Assembly (NCBI GenBank): GCA_021774915.1
Contig: JAJFIO010000114.1
Location: 1-44,677, forward strand
Direction of reading: 5' to 3'
Length of the DNA: 44,677 nucleotides
Source: Alphaproteobacteria bacterium
GTDB taxonomy: Bacteria > Pseudomonadota > Alphaproteobacteria > SMXP01
Position 1 is the stretch's first letter. Each line of letters begins with the position of its first letter. The notes beneath the pieces were generated by a model, which was not told where the DNA came from, ran no database searches, and saw nothing but the letters and a program-made list of their open reading frames with translations. Positions 16,931 through 23,810 of this stretch are shown one piece after another. The translations under genes and the position numbers were made by a program.

Positions 16931-17400
16931 GCACTCCCCTCACACCACCGTCATCCCGCACCCCGCTTTGGGCTGAGATCACCAAAGCGGCAAAAGAAAG
17001 GCGCTTCACTCTTCAAGTGTGCGCCTCCTGCGCCACGGTGCAATATCCACCACGCGAAGTTTGCCGCTCCTGCCTATCGGACAGGCTCGACTGGAGCCAA
17101 GTCGATCCTGATGGCACAGTGCTGACGTGTACGGAGCTCCATGTTTCCAGCGATCCCTTTTTCCAAAACCACATGCCGTGGGTTATGGGCACGGTGCACC
17201 TCGACTGCGGACCTGTCATCTTCGCCCATCTGGCGCCAGGCGCGCACAAAATAAGCGGCCACGTGACGATGATCAATCGCCTTGACCCGTCAGGCCAGGG
17301 CGTTTTTATCGCACTGCCTAAATCTGCCCACACTCCGCCTCAAGATTTCGACTTTGCTGATCTGCTAACTGGGCAAAATGAAGAGGGGAAGAACTCATGA
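16927..17400 (+). CDS. DUF35 OB-fold protein with zinc ribbon (partner of the thiolase-like protein)
   Basis: 157 residues. A rubredoxin-like zinc ribbon is formed by C32-x2-C35 and C46-x2-C49 (CASC, CRSC). It is followed by an OB-fold from about residue 58 (DPDGTVLTCTELHVSSDPFF, WVMGTVHLDCGPVIFAHL). This architecture is DUF35/ChsH2-type. These small proteins bind SCP-x-like thiolase or aldolase proteins and help hold the acyl-CoA. Both ends overlap neighbours by ATGA, so it is made together with the thiolase-like protein and the SDR. No independent catalytic function is expected. Confidence 0.87.
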   Translation: MSTPLTPPSSRTPLWAEITKAAKERRFTLQVCASCATVQYPPREVCRSCLSDRLDWSQVDPDGTVLTCTELHVSSDPFFQNHMPWVMGTVHLDCGPVIFAHLAPGAHKISGHVTMINRLDPSGQGVFIALPKSAHTPPQDFDFADLLTGQNEEGKNS

Positions 17401-18134
17401 CCAGTGAACAGGATCGCGGGAGCGCGCTCGTCACCGGCGGCTCCACCGGAATCGGCGAAGCCATTTGCCGGCATTTGCTGGATGCGGGATATGACGTTAT
17501 CTCACTCGCCCGCCGCAAAGCGCCCTTCACCCATGATCGCCTCACATCCGTTGAGGTGGATCTCACCGACCGCACAGCCACCCGCCAGGCGGCGCAAGAG
17601 ATCTGTGCGCAACACAATGTGTTGAACGTGGTTCACAATGCCGGGATAATCCGGCCTGCCTTGCTGGCGGATGTCAAATTGCAAGACCTCGACTATCTCA
17701 CCAATCTTCATCTGGCGGCGGTTTTGATTATCGTTCAGGAAGCGCTGCCAGCCATGAAAAAGGCGGGCTATGGCCGCATCGTTAACATCTCATCGCGCGC
17801 CGCTCTTGGCCTTGAAACGCGTTCTGTCTATTCCGCCACCAAATCCGGTATGCTCGGGCTGACCCGAACCTGGGCGCTGGAACTGGCGCCTTCGGGGATA
17901 ACCGTTAATGCGGTCTCCCCCGGCCCCATCGTCACCGACATGTTTCATGAATTGGTCCCGGCAGACAGCTCCAAGAAAACTTCCCTGGCGGGGTCCATTC
18001 CCGTCCGGCGCCTCGGCACAGCCGATGACGTGGCGCGCGCAGTGATGTTTTTCCTGGCGCGTGACAGCGATTTTATCACCGGCCAGAATCTTTTTGTCTG
18101 CGGGGGAACCAGCATCGCCTCTTTAGCGCTTTAA
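17397..18134 (+). CDS. Short-chain dehydrogenase/reductase
   Basis: 245 residues with the classical SDR elements: cofactor motif TGGSTGIGEA near 15, NAG in VVHNAGII, catalytic serine in NISSRAALG and YSATK (Tyr-x3-Lys) near 148, then the PGPIVTDMF loop. It is fourth in the coupled ligase operon. In an indoleacetate route an NAD-dependent enzyme is needed to turn the 2,3-dihydroxylated indoline into the lactam dioxindole-3-acetate, and this SDR is the natural candidate. A FabG-like 3-oxoacyl reductase is the alternative. The cofactor and direction cannot be decided here. Confidence 0.87.
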   Translation: MTSEQDRGSALVTGGSTGIGEAICRHLLDAGYDVISLARRKAPFTHDRLTSVEVDLTDRTATRQAAQEICAQHNVLNVVHNAGIIRPALLADVKLQDLDYLTNLHLAAVLIIVQEALPAMKKAGYGRIVNISSRAALGLETRSVYSATKSGMLGLTRTWALELAPSGITVNAVSPGPIVTDMFHELVPADSSKKTSLAGSIPVRRLGTADDVARAVMFFLARDSDFITGQNLFVCGGTSIASLAL

Positions 18135-18176
18135 TTTAAGATATTTTTCGTTTGGACTTATTCATAAGTTCTCTGG

Positions 18177-18240
18177 ATCCCGGATCTAACATTCGTCTAT
18201 CAAAAACCTACGGTTTTTGCGCTCATGTAACGTCCGGGAT
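18177..18240. repeat. Nested hairpin element after the ligase operon (terminator or REP-like repeat)
   Basis: Two stems nest inside one another. The outer stem pairs ATCCCGGA (18177-18184) with TCCGGGAT (18233-18240). The inner stem pairs CAAAAACC (18201-18208) with GGTTTTTG (18212-18219) around a 3-nt loop. It lies between converging genes (SDR stop 18134, marR stop 18269) and may terminate transcription from both sides, although no long T tract follows. The ATCCCGGATC / CGTCCGGGATGAC wording looks like an intergenic palindromic repeat of alphaproteobacteria, but a second copy is not seen in this window. Confidence 0.5.
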
Positions 18241-18268
18241 GACGCAGATCAGACTTGGCTACCCCTTC

Positions 18269-18748
18269 TCATTCATAGGGTGAGCGGATGAGGTTTTTCT
18301 GAATGTGACGTAGAACAGAGTTGAGCTGATTGATCTCAGTATTCTCCAAGCCGTCAAAAGCGCGTTCAAAAATATTTCCCGCAACTTTTTTGACTTGTCT
18401 CAGAGCATCGCGCCCCTGCCCGGTCAGGAAAACTTCCGTCACGCGATTATCCTGCGCGCGCGGCGCACAGCGCACCAGATCCTCCTCCTGCATACGCTGG
18501 ACGATCCGCGTGATGGTCGGCAGCTTCATCACCGCCTTGTCAGCAATGCCGCTGACGCTACACGGACTTCTATCCCCCAAAATCATAAGAACACGCCAAC
18601 GAGGCGGATCCATATCGATGGATTTCAAAACCGAACTCATGACGTCGCTATAGGTGGACCAAGCCTGGGCCATCAGAAAAAAAGGGTATTTCTCCAGCTC
18701 AAAACTTTGAGATGCGGGATGGCCGGTTTTTTTCGCTTTTTTTTGCAT
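18269..18748 (-). CDS. MarR-family transcriptional regulator (candidate controller of the Rieske operon)
   Basis: 159 residues from the ATG at 18748; an in-frame TTG at 18781 would add 11 residues, and neither has a clear ribosome-binding site. The winged-helix core reads RWRVLMILGDRSPCSVSGIA then KLPTITRIVQRMQEEDLVRC with the wing RAQDNRVTEVFLTGQGRDAL, a standard MarR domain. It is divergent from the Rieske oxygenase genes, with a 16-bp perfect palindrome between them. MarR proteins next to indoleacetate-degradation loci (iacR/iadR) are known auxin-responsive repressors, and this is a reasonable but unproven analogue. The codons after the ATG contain an A8 run. Confidence 0.87.
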   Translation of the reverse strand: MQKKAKKTGHPASQSFELEKYPFFLMAQAWSTYSDVMSSVLKSIDMDPPRWRVLMILGDRSPCSVSGIADKAVMKLPTITRIVQRMQEEDLVRCAPRAQDNRVTEVFLTGQGRDALRQVKKVAGNIFERAFDGLENTEINQLNSVLRHIQKNLIRSPYE

Positions 18749-18822
18749 GGTGCTGGAACGGAGTGCTATTCTCGAAAACAAGGTGAGGAAAACTTAGGTA
18801 AGCTGGTGCAGTATGGCGCGAT

Positions 18823-18844
18823 ATTACTTGAATATTCAAGTGAT
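18823..18844. promoter_or_regulatory. Palindromic operator in front of the Rieske operon (probable MarR site)
   Basis: ACTTGAATATTCAAGT at 18826-18841 is a perfect 16-bp palindrome. It extends to a 22-bp dyad at 18823-18844 with one mismatched pair. It lies 48 bp upstream of the Rieske alpha ATG and about 75 bp from the divergent marR start. Its length and symmetry are right for a MarR dimer. A related but imperfect stretch, ATTTGAATATTA, occurs at 34491-34502 upstream of the amine dehydrogenase operon. Confidence 0.7.
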
Positions 18845-18892
18845 TTTTGTTACAAACAACCTTCATGAGCGGGCTCAAGGGAGAAGCAACAA

Positions 18893-20206
18893 ATGTCACA
18901 GGCAAACACCATAGACATTGAACCTTTGCTGCACAAAGACGAAGTGCACCGCAAAGTCTACACAGATCCTGACATCTTTGACCTGGAGATGGAACGCCTC
19001 TGGCACCGCACATGGATCTATGTCGGCCATGAAAGCCAGGTAAAAAATCCAGGCGATTATTTCGCCACCACCATCGGGCGGCAACCGGTCATCCTGGTAC
19101 GCCATAAAGATGATAAAATTCATGTTCTTTATAACCGTTGCGCCCACAAGGGCGCCCAATTGGTAGGGGACACGTCGGGCTGCGTCAAAGCCTTTCGCTG
19201 CTGCTACCATGGATGGCGGTTTGACACTGATGGCGCGCTGCTCACCATCCCGCTTGAAGGCGGCTATGACAACACCGGGTTTTGCCGCGACAATCCGGAC
19301 ACCAATGTCAAAAAAGTACCGCGATATGACTCATACCGCGGGTTTGTTTTTGCCAGCCTGAGCGCCAAAGGTCCTGACCTCAAAACATGGCTCGGGGGCG
19401 TCGCCTCGTCCATTGACAACATGGTCGACCGCGCACCCGATGGCGAATTAGAGGTTACTGGTGGGGTCTTGCGCTATACGCATGATTCCAACTGGAAATT
19501 TTTTGTCGAAAACCTCAACGACCTCATGCACGCCATCGTTACCCATCAATCGTCAAGCCAGACGGCACGTATTGTCGCCAAACGCGTGATGGACGAAAAA
19601 GATGAAGTCCCATGGGCGGTGGAAATTTTCAGTCCGTTCACCAACAGATACTCATTTTTTGAAGAGATGGGGTTACACGCATTTGAATACGGGCATTCTT
19701 ATTCAGGAGGCAAAGTCTCGATACACTCCGCCTATTCGGATATTCCCGGCTATGTTGAAGCTCTGGAATCGGCTTACGGCAAAGAAAAAACTTTGGATAT
19801 ATTTTCCGAGAATCGCCATAACACCGTGTTTTATCCCAGCGCGACCATCAAAGGGCCCATTCAGACCATGCGTGTTGTCAAACCGCTGGCAGTCGATAAA
19901 ACAGTGATTGAATCCTGGACGTTCCGCCTCAAAGGCGCGCCAGAAGCCATGACGCAACGCTCTATTCTCTATTGCACATTGATCAATTCATCGGCCAATC
20001 TGGTGGGGCCTGATGATTATGAATCCTATCACCGCCTGCAATACGGACTTCAGTCGGAAGCAAACGACTGGGTCAGCATGCACCGCCACATGGACCAAGA
20101 AATCGTCAATGCTGACGGCACGATTGAAGCTGAAGGCACAAATGACATTGTGTTCCGCAACCAGTTCAAGGCCTGGAAACAATACATGTCGGCGGAGGAT
20201 GCCTGA
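18893..20206 (+). CDS. Rieske non-heme iron oxygenase, alpha subunit (candidate indole-3-acetate dioxygenase)
   Basis: 437 residues, AGGGAGAAG before the ATG. The Rieske 2Fe-2S ligands are C83-x-H85 (NRCAHKGAQL) and C103-x2-H106 (CCYHGWRF), with the normal 17-residue gap. The mononuclear iron site is NLNDLMHAIVTH, with bridging D210 and ligands H213 and H218. It is the catalytic subunit of a ring-hydroxylating dioxygenase, and the small subunit follows 4 bp later. The neighbours (isatin-hydrolase-like protein, 2-oxoacid oxidoreductase, 2-aminobenzoyl-CoA enzyme) point to an indole ring substrate, as in iad-type auxin loci. No dedicated reductase or ferredoxin gene lies beside it. Benzoate- or anthranilate-type substrates remain possible. 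Confidence 0.9.
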   Translation: MSQANTIDIEPLLHKDEVHRKVYTDPDIFDLEMERLWHRTWIYVGHESQVKNPGDYFATTIGRQPVILVRHKDDKIHVLYNRCAHKGAQLVGDTSGCVKAFRCCYHGWRFDTDGALLTIPLEGGYDNTGFCRDNPDTNVKKVPRYDSYRGFVFASLSAKGPDLKTWLGGVASSIDNMVDRAPDGELEVTGGVLRYTHDSNWKFFVENLNDLMHAIVTHQSSSQTARIVAKRVMDEKDEVPWAVEIFSPFTNRYSFFEEMGLHAFEYGHSYSGGKVSIHSAYSDIPGYVEALESAYGKEKTLDIFSENRHNTVFYPSATIKGPIQTMRVVKPLAVDKTVIESWTFRLKGAPEAMTQRSILYCTLINSSANLVGPDDYESYHRLQYGLQSEANDWVSMHRHMDQEIVNADGTIEAEGTNDIVFRNQFKAWKQYMSAEDA

Positions 20207-20209
20207 GCC

Positions 20210-20710
20210 ATGACGAGCGTCACATCACTTGCCGAACTGGACCTTAAAACAGTCGAGGAGTTTCTTTTTCATGAAGCGCGCCTGCTAGATGAAAAAAAAT
20301 GGCAAAAATGGGATGGGCTCTTTACCACAGACGGGACATATTGGATGCCCGCCTCCGTCGATCAACCGGACCCTTTGAATTATGTCTCCCTTATTTATGA
20401 GGACAAGCTGTTAAGGGCCGTGCGGATAGAACGGTTCGACAACGAGAACGCCCACTCGCTGCAACCAATCCCACGCAGCGTCCACCTCGTCTCTAATGTT
20501 ATGATTGATGCCTATGATGCGGTAAGCGGCACCTGCACTGTGAACTCAAGGTTCGTGGTTTTTGAATACCGCCGCGATGAACAGCGCATCTATGGCGGCG
20601 CTTATATTCATGACCTCATCTTTGACGGAACGGATTTCAAAATAAAACAGAAACGCGTCAACTTAGTGAATTGCGAAAGCGCGCTGGATAACATCAACGT
20701 TTATCTTTAA
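20210..20710 (+). CDS. Aromatic-ring-hydroxylating dioxygenase, beta subunit
   Basis: 166 residues with the small-subunit pattern VEEFLFHEARLLDEKKWQKW, then LFTTDGTYWMPAS and a cone-shaped NTF2-like fold ending in KRVNLVNCESALDNINVYL. Such subunits are structural partners of Rieske alpha subunits in alpha3beta3 dioxygenases and carry no metal. The start lies 4 bp after the alpha stop, with GGAGG in the end of the alpha gene serving as ribosome-binding site, so the two are translated together. The length is normal for the family. Confidence 0.9.
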   Translation: MTSVTSLAELDLKTVEEFLFHEARLLDEKKWQKWDGLFTTDGTYWMPASVDQPDPLNYVSLIYEDKLLRAVRIERFDNENAHSLQPIPRSVHLVSNVMIDAYDAVSGTCTVNSRFVVFEYRRDEQRIYGGAYIHDLIFDGTDFKIKQKRVNLVNCESALDNINVYL

Positions 20711-20737
20711 AATTAGAGCGCCATCAGGGAGAAACAT

Positions 20738-21532
20738 ATGTCATCTACTCAAACCACATTAGCCGATATGGTCACCGCCATCGCAAGCGGAGACATTCGC
20801 GTGATCGATCTCAGCCAAACTCTGGGGCCTGACACGCCGGTGATCATGCTGCCGCCGGAAATCGGCAAAAACTCACCGCCTCTGAGTATCGAACGCATCT
20901 CGCACTTCGATGATGATGGGCCCGCCTGGTATTGGAATGTGTTGACGCTCGGTGAACATACCGGCACGCATTTCGATGCGCCCAATCACTGGATCAGCGG
21001 CAAGGATTACGCCGATGGCGGCACGGACACCATACCCGCCGACCGCTTCATCGGCCCGGCTTGCGTAATTGACTGCTCATCCGAGACTGCCGCCGACCCC
21101 GACTTTCTACTGACGGCGGATCATGTCCAGAAATGGGAAAAAGAACATGGAGAAATTCCGGCAGGCGCGTGGGTTTTGATGCGCACCGATTGGTCGAAGC
21201 GCACCAATGGGGATGAATTTCTCAATGCAGATGAAAACGGTCCGCATTCACCGGGCCCGCGCCTTGATGCCGTTGAATATCTGGCGCGTGAACGCGGCGT
21301 TTTGGGCTTTGGCGTCGAAACCGTCGGCACCGATGCGGGTCAAGCCGGCATGTTCGAACCACCCTTCCCGTGCCACACCATCATGCATGGCGCCAATAAA
21401 TTCGGGCTGGCGAGCCTGACCAATCTCGATGCGCTACCGCCAAAAGGCGCCGTGGTCATTGCCGCGCCGTTGAAAATTATTAACGGGTCGGGTTCTCCGG
21501 TACGGGTGTTGGCACTGGTTCCCGGGCACTAG
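20738..21532 (+). CDS. Isatin-hydrolase-like cyclase-family metal hydrolase
   Basis: 264 residues, AGGGAGAAA before the ATG. The metal and catalytic motif H74-x-G-T-H78-x-D80-A-P-x-H84 (EHTGTHFDAPNHW) defines the cyclase/kynurenine-formamidase fold, and the C-terminal NLDALPPKGAVVIAAPLKII plus GSGSPVR is typical. Known members with a similar length include Mn-dependent isatin hydrolase, which opens isatin to isatinate (2-aminophenylglyoxylate), and bacterial kynurenine formamidase (KynB). The surrounding genes (Rieske oxygenase, 2-oxoacid oxidoreductase, 2-aminobenzoyl-CoA enzyme) and the absence of other kynurenine genes favour isatin. Family membership is certain; the exact substrate is inferred. 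Confidence 0.87.
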   Translation: MSSTQTTLADMVTAIASGDIRVIDLSQTLGPDTPVIMLPPEIGKNSPPLSIERISHFDDDGPAWYWNVLTLGEHTGTHFDAPNHWISGKDYADGGTDTIPADRFIGPACVIDCSSETAADPDFLLTADHVQKWEKEHGEIPAGAWVLMRTDWSKRTNGDEFLNADENGPHSPGPRLDAVEYLARERGVLGFGVETVGTDAGQAGMFEPPFPCHTIMHGANKFGLASLTNLDALPPKGAVVIAAPLKIINGSGSPVRVLALVPGH

Positions 21533-21609
21533 ATTGCTCACGCCAACACGCGTCGGCGCGCGGCACCGCGGGAGCGGCGCGGGAAGCGCCGGGCTGCGCT
21601 TGCAGCCTA

Positions 21610-21637
21610 GACCATTCCCGGTTAACCGGGAACGGTC
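21610..21637. repeat. Near-perfect 28-nt palindrome in the hydrolase-iorA spacer
   Basis: TTCCCGGTTAACCGGGAA (21615-21632) is an 18-bp perfect palindrome flanked by GACC (21610-21613) and GGTC (21634-21637), giving a 28-nt dyad with one mismatch. It follows a very GC-rich stretch (21541-21600) in the only sizeable gap (157 bp) of an otherwise tight operon. It may be a hairpin that adjusts expression of the iorA/iorB pair, an operator, or an intergenic repeat. No T tract follows, so simple termination is unlikely. Confidence 0.5.
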
Positions 21638-21689
21638 ATAAGAAACAAAAACGCTGCCAATCTGATCAGCGGGATGAGGATAACAACAC

Positions 21690-23810
21690 ATGGCAGAGAG
21701 ATCCTTCGCCAAAGAAATTCTGTCTTTGCGCCTTGGCGCGGGCGATGATTTCTGTGGAGAGGGAATCCTCGCCGTCACCAAAGCCCTTCTTCAGTCGGGC
21801 GTTTCTTATGTCGGCGGCTATCAAGGCGCCCCAATCTCCCATCTAATGGACGTGCTCTCGGACGCCGAAGACATTCTTAACGAACTGGGCGTGCATTTTG
21901 AGACCAGCGCCAGCGAAGCCAGCGCCGCAGCAATGCTGGCAGCCTCGGTCAACTATCCCTTGCGCGGAGCCGTTACATGGAAATCGACCGTCGGCACCAA
22001 TGTCGCCTCTGATGCCCTGGCCAATGTCGCCTCAGGCGGCGTCACCGGCGGCGCGCTCATTATTATTGGCGAGGATTACGGCGAAGGCTCGTCCATCATG
22101 CAAGAGCGCAGCCACGCCTTTGCCATGAAATCGCAGATCTGGCTGCTGGATCCCCGGCCCAATCTCACCAGCATCGTGGACAGTGTCGAGAAGGGATTCG
22201 AACTCTCCGAAGCCTCTAACACACCGGTGATGTTAGAGCTGCGCATCCGCACCTGCCATGTCTTTGGCCATTTCGAAGCCAAAGACAATCAAAAGCCGGA
22301 TTTCACCCTGCAAGAGGCCATGGAAAACCCGCAGCGCGATACCGAGCGGATCGTCCTGCCGCCGGCGAATTTTCTTCATGAACAGGAAAAAATCAATCAA
22401 CGCTGGCCCGCAGCCATTGAATTCATCAAAAAGAACAAGCTCAATGAATTTCTTGGCGGCGCCACCGGCGTGCAAGGGCTCATCATACAGGGCGGCCTTT
22501 ACAACACGCTGATCCGCGCCCTCGACCTCCTTGATCTGTCGGACTGTTTCGGCAACACCGATATTCCGATCTATGTCTTGAACGTCACCTATCCCCTTAT
22601 TCCCGATGAGATTGTCGGCTTTTGCGCTGATAAAAAATCCGTGCTGATCATCGAGGAAGGGCAGCCTGACTATATCGAACAAGCCATCAATACGATATTG
22701 CGCCGCGCTGATCTCCAAACCAAAATCAGTGGCAAGGATGTCCTGCCCATGGCGGGCGAATATACCGGCCAGGTTCTCAAAAATGGTTTGAAGACATTCT
22801 TCGCCATAACGGACGACCAAGAAGAAGCCTCTTTGCCCGCCGTGGATGCGATGAATACCACCCTGCCGCCACGCCCGGCGGGCTTTTGCACCGGCTGTCC
22901 GGAGCGCCCTGTCTTCACAGCCATGAAACTCCTGGAGCGAGAGCTGGGGCCAGCCCATGTCAGTTGCGATATCGGCTGCCACCTTTTTTCCATCCTGCCC
23001 CCCTTCAATATCGGCAACACGACCATGGGTTACGGGCTTGGCGCGGCCGGGGCGTCGGCTTTCACGGCGCCGTCAATAAAGCGCACCATCGCCATCATGG
23101 GCGATGGCGGGTTCTGGCATAACGGCCTGACCAGCGGTGTCGGCAATGCGGTCTTTAATGAAAGCGACAACGTGCTGATGATCGTGGATAACGGCTATTC
23201 GGCCGCCACCGGCGGGCAAGACATATTGTCGTCGCGCAGCAAAAACAAAACGCGCAGCACGCGCCACCGGATCGAAGACGCGGTGCGGGGGCTGGGCGTC
23301 ACATGGGTGCGCCGGGTCCGCACCTATGATCTGGCCGATATGATGGAGACCTTGCGTGAGGCCCTGACCACAAAGCAAAAAGGACCAAAAGTTCTGATCG
23401 CCCAGTCGGAATGTCAGCTTAACCGACAGCGCCGCTTAAAACCTATTGTCCGCCGGATGCTGAGCCAAGGAAAACGCGTGGTGCGCGAGCAATTCGGCGT
23501 CGATGCCGAAACGTGCACGGGCGACCATTCCTGTATCCGCCTGTCGGGCTGTCCGTCCCTCACCATCAAGGAAAACCCCGACCCCTTAAGGCAAGACCCA
23601 ATCGCTTATGTCGATAACACATGTGTCGGCTGCGGCCATTGTGGTGAAGTGGCTGATGTCGCCATATTATGCCCATCGTTTTACAAAGCTCAAATCATCT
23701 CCAACCCCTCGGCATGGGATATGACCATCACCAAAGTCCGGCAAGCGGTGATCGGCTTTTTCCAGCGCAAGTCTGAAAAATCCCTTCGTCTGCGGACTTA
23801 CCAATCATGA
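21690..23810 (+). CDS. Indolepyruvate-type 2-oxoacid:ferredoxin oxidoreductase, alpha subunit (IorA-like)
   Basis: 706 residues. The N-terminal pyrimidine-binding domain includes GYQGAPISHLMDVL and ETSASEASAAAMLAASVN. The later thiamine-diphosphate domain has CTGCPERP, GYGLGAAGASAF and GDGGFWHNGL followed by VDNGYSAATGG. The last 120 residues carry iron-sulfur cysteines (CTGDHSCIRLSGC and CVGCGHCGEVADVAILCPS). The enzyme decarboxylates an aryl 2-oxoacid oxidatively with CoA and reduces ferredoxin. In this operon the fitting substrate is isatinate, itself an arylglyoxylate made by the hydrolase encoded upstream, and the product would be 2-aminobenzoyl-CoA. Indolepyruvate or phenylpyruvate to the arylacetyl-CoA is the classical alternative. 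The next gene overlaps by ATGA. Confidence 0.88.
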   Translation: MAERSFAKEILSLRLGAGDDFCGEGILAVTKALLQSGVSYVGGYQGAPISHLMDVLSDAEDILNELGVHFETSASEASAAAMLAASVNYPLRGAVTWKSTVGTNVASDALANVASGGVTGGALIIIGEDYGEGSSIMQERSHAFAMKSQIWLLDPRPNLTSIVDSVEKGFELSEASNTPVMLELRIRTCHVFGHFEAKDNQKPDFTLQEAMENPQRDTERIVLPPANFLHEQEKINQRWPAAIEFIKKNKLNEFLGGATGVQGLIIQGGLYNTLIRALDLLDLSDCFGNTDIPIYVLNVTYPLIPDEIVGFCADKKSVLIIEEGQPDYIEQAINTILRRADLQTKISGKDVLPMAGEYTGQVLKNGLKTFFAITDDQEEASLPAVDAMNTTLPPRPAGFCTGCPERPVFTAMKLLERELGPAHVSCDIGCHLFSILPPFNIGNTTMGYGLGAAGASAFTAPSIKRTIAIMGDGGFWHNGLTSGVGNAVFNESDNVLMIVDNGYSAATGGQDILSSRSKNKTRSTRHRIEDAVRGLGVTWVRRVRTYDLADMMETLREALTTKQKGPKVLIAQSECQLNRQRRLKPIVRRMLSQGKRVVREQFGVDAETCTGDHSCIRLSGCPSLTIKENPDPLRQDPIAYVDNTCVGCGHCGEVADVAILCPSFYKAQIISNPSAWDMTITKVRQAVIGFFQRKSEKSLRLRTYQS

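Noticed and set aside
20738-21532. Assignment as kynurenine formamidase (KynB)
   Set aside because: The fold is shared, but no tryptophan dioxygenase or kynureninase gene is nearby, while neighbours fit isatin and isatinate. It is kept only as an alternative.
22233-22982. A 249-codon open frame on the minus strand opposite iorA
   Set aside because: It is antisense to the conserved IorA-like gene; no domain or start signal supports it.
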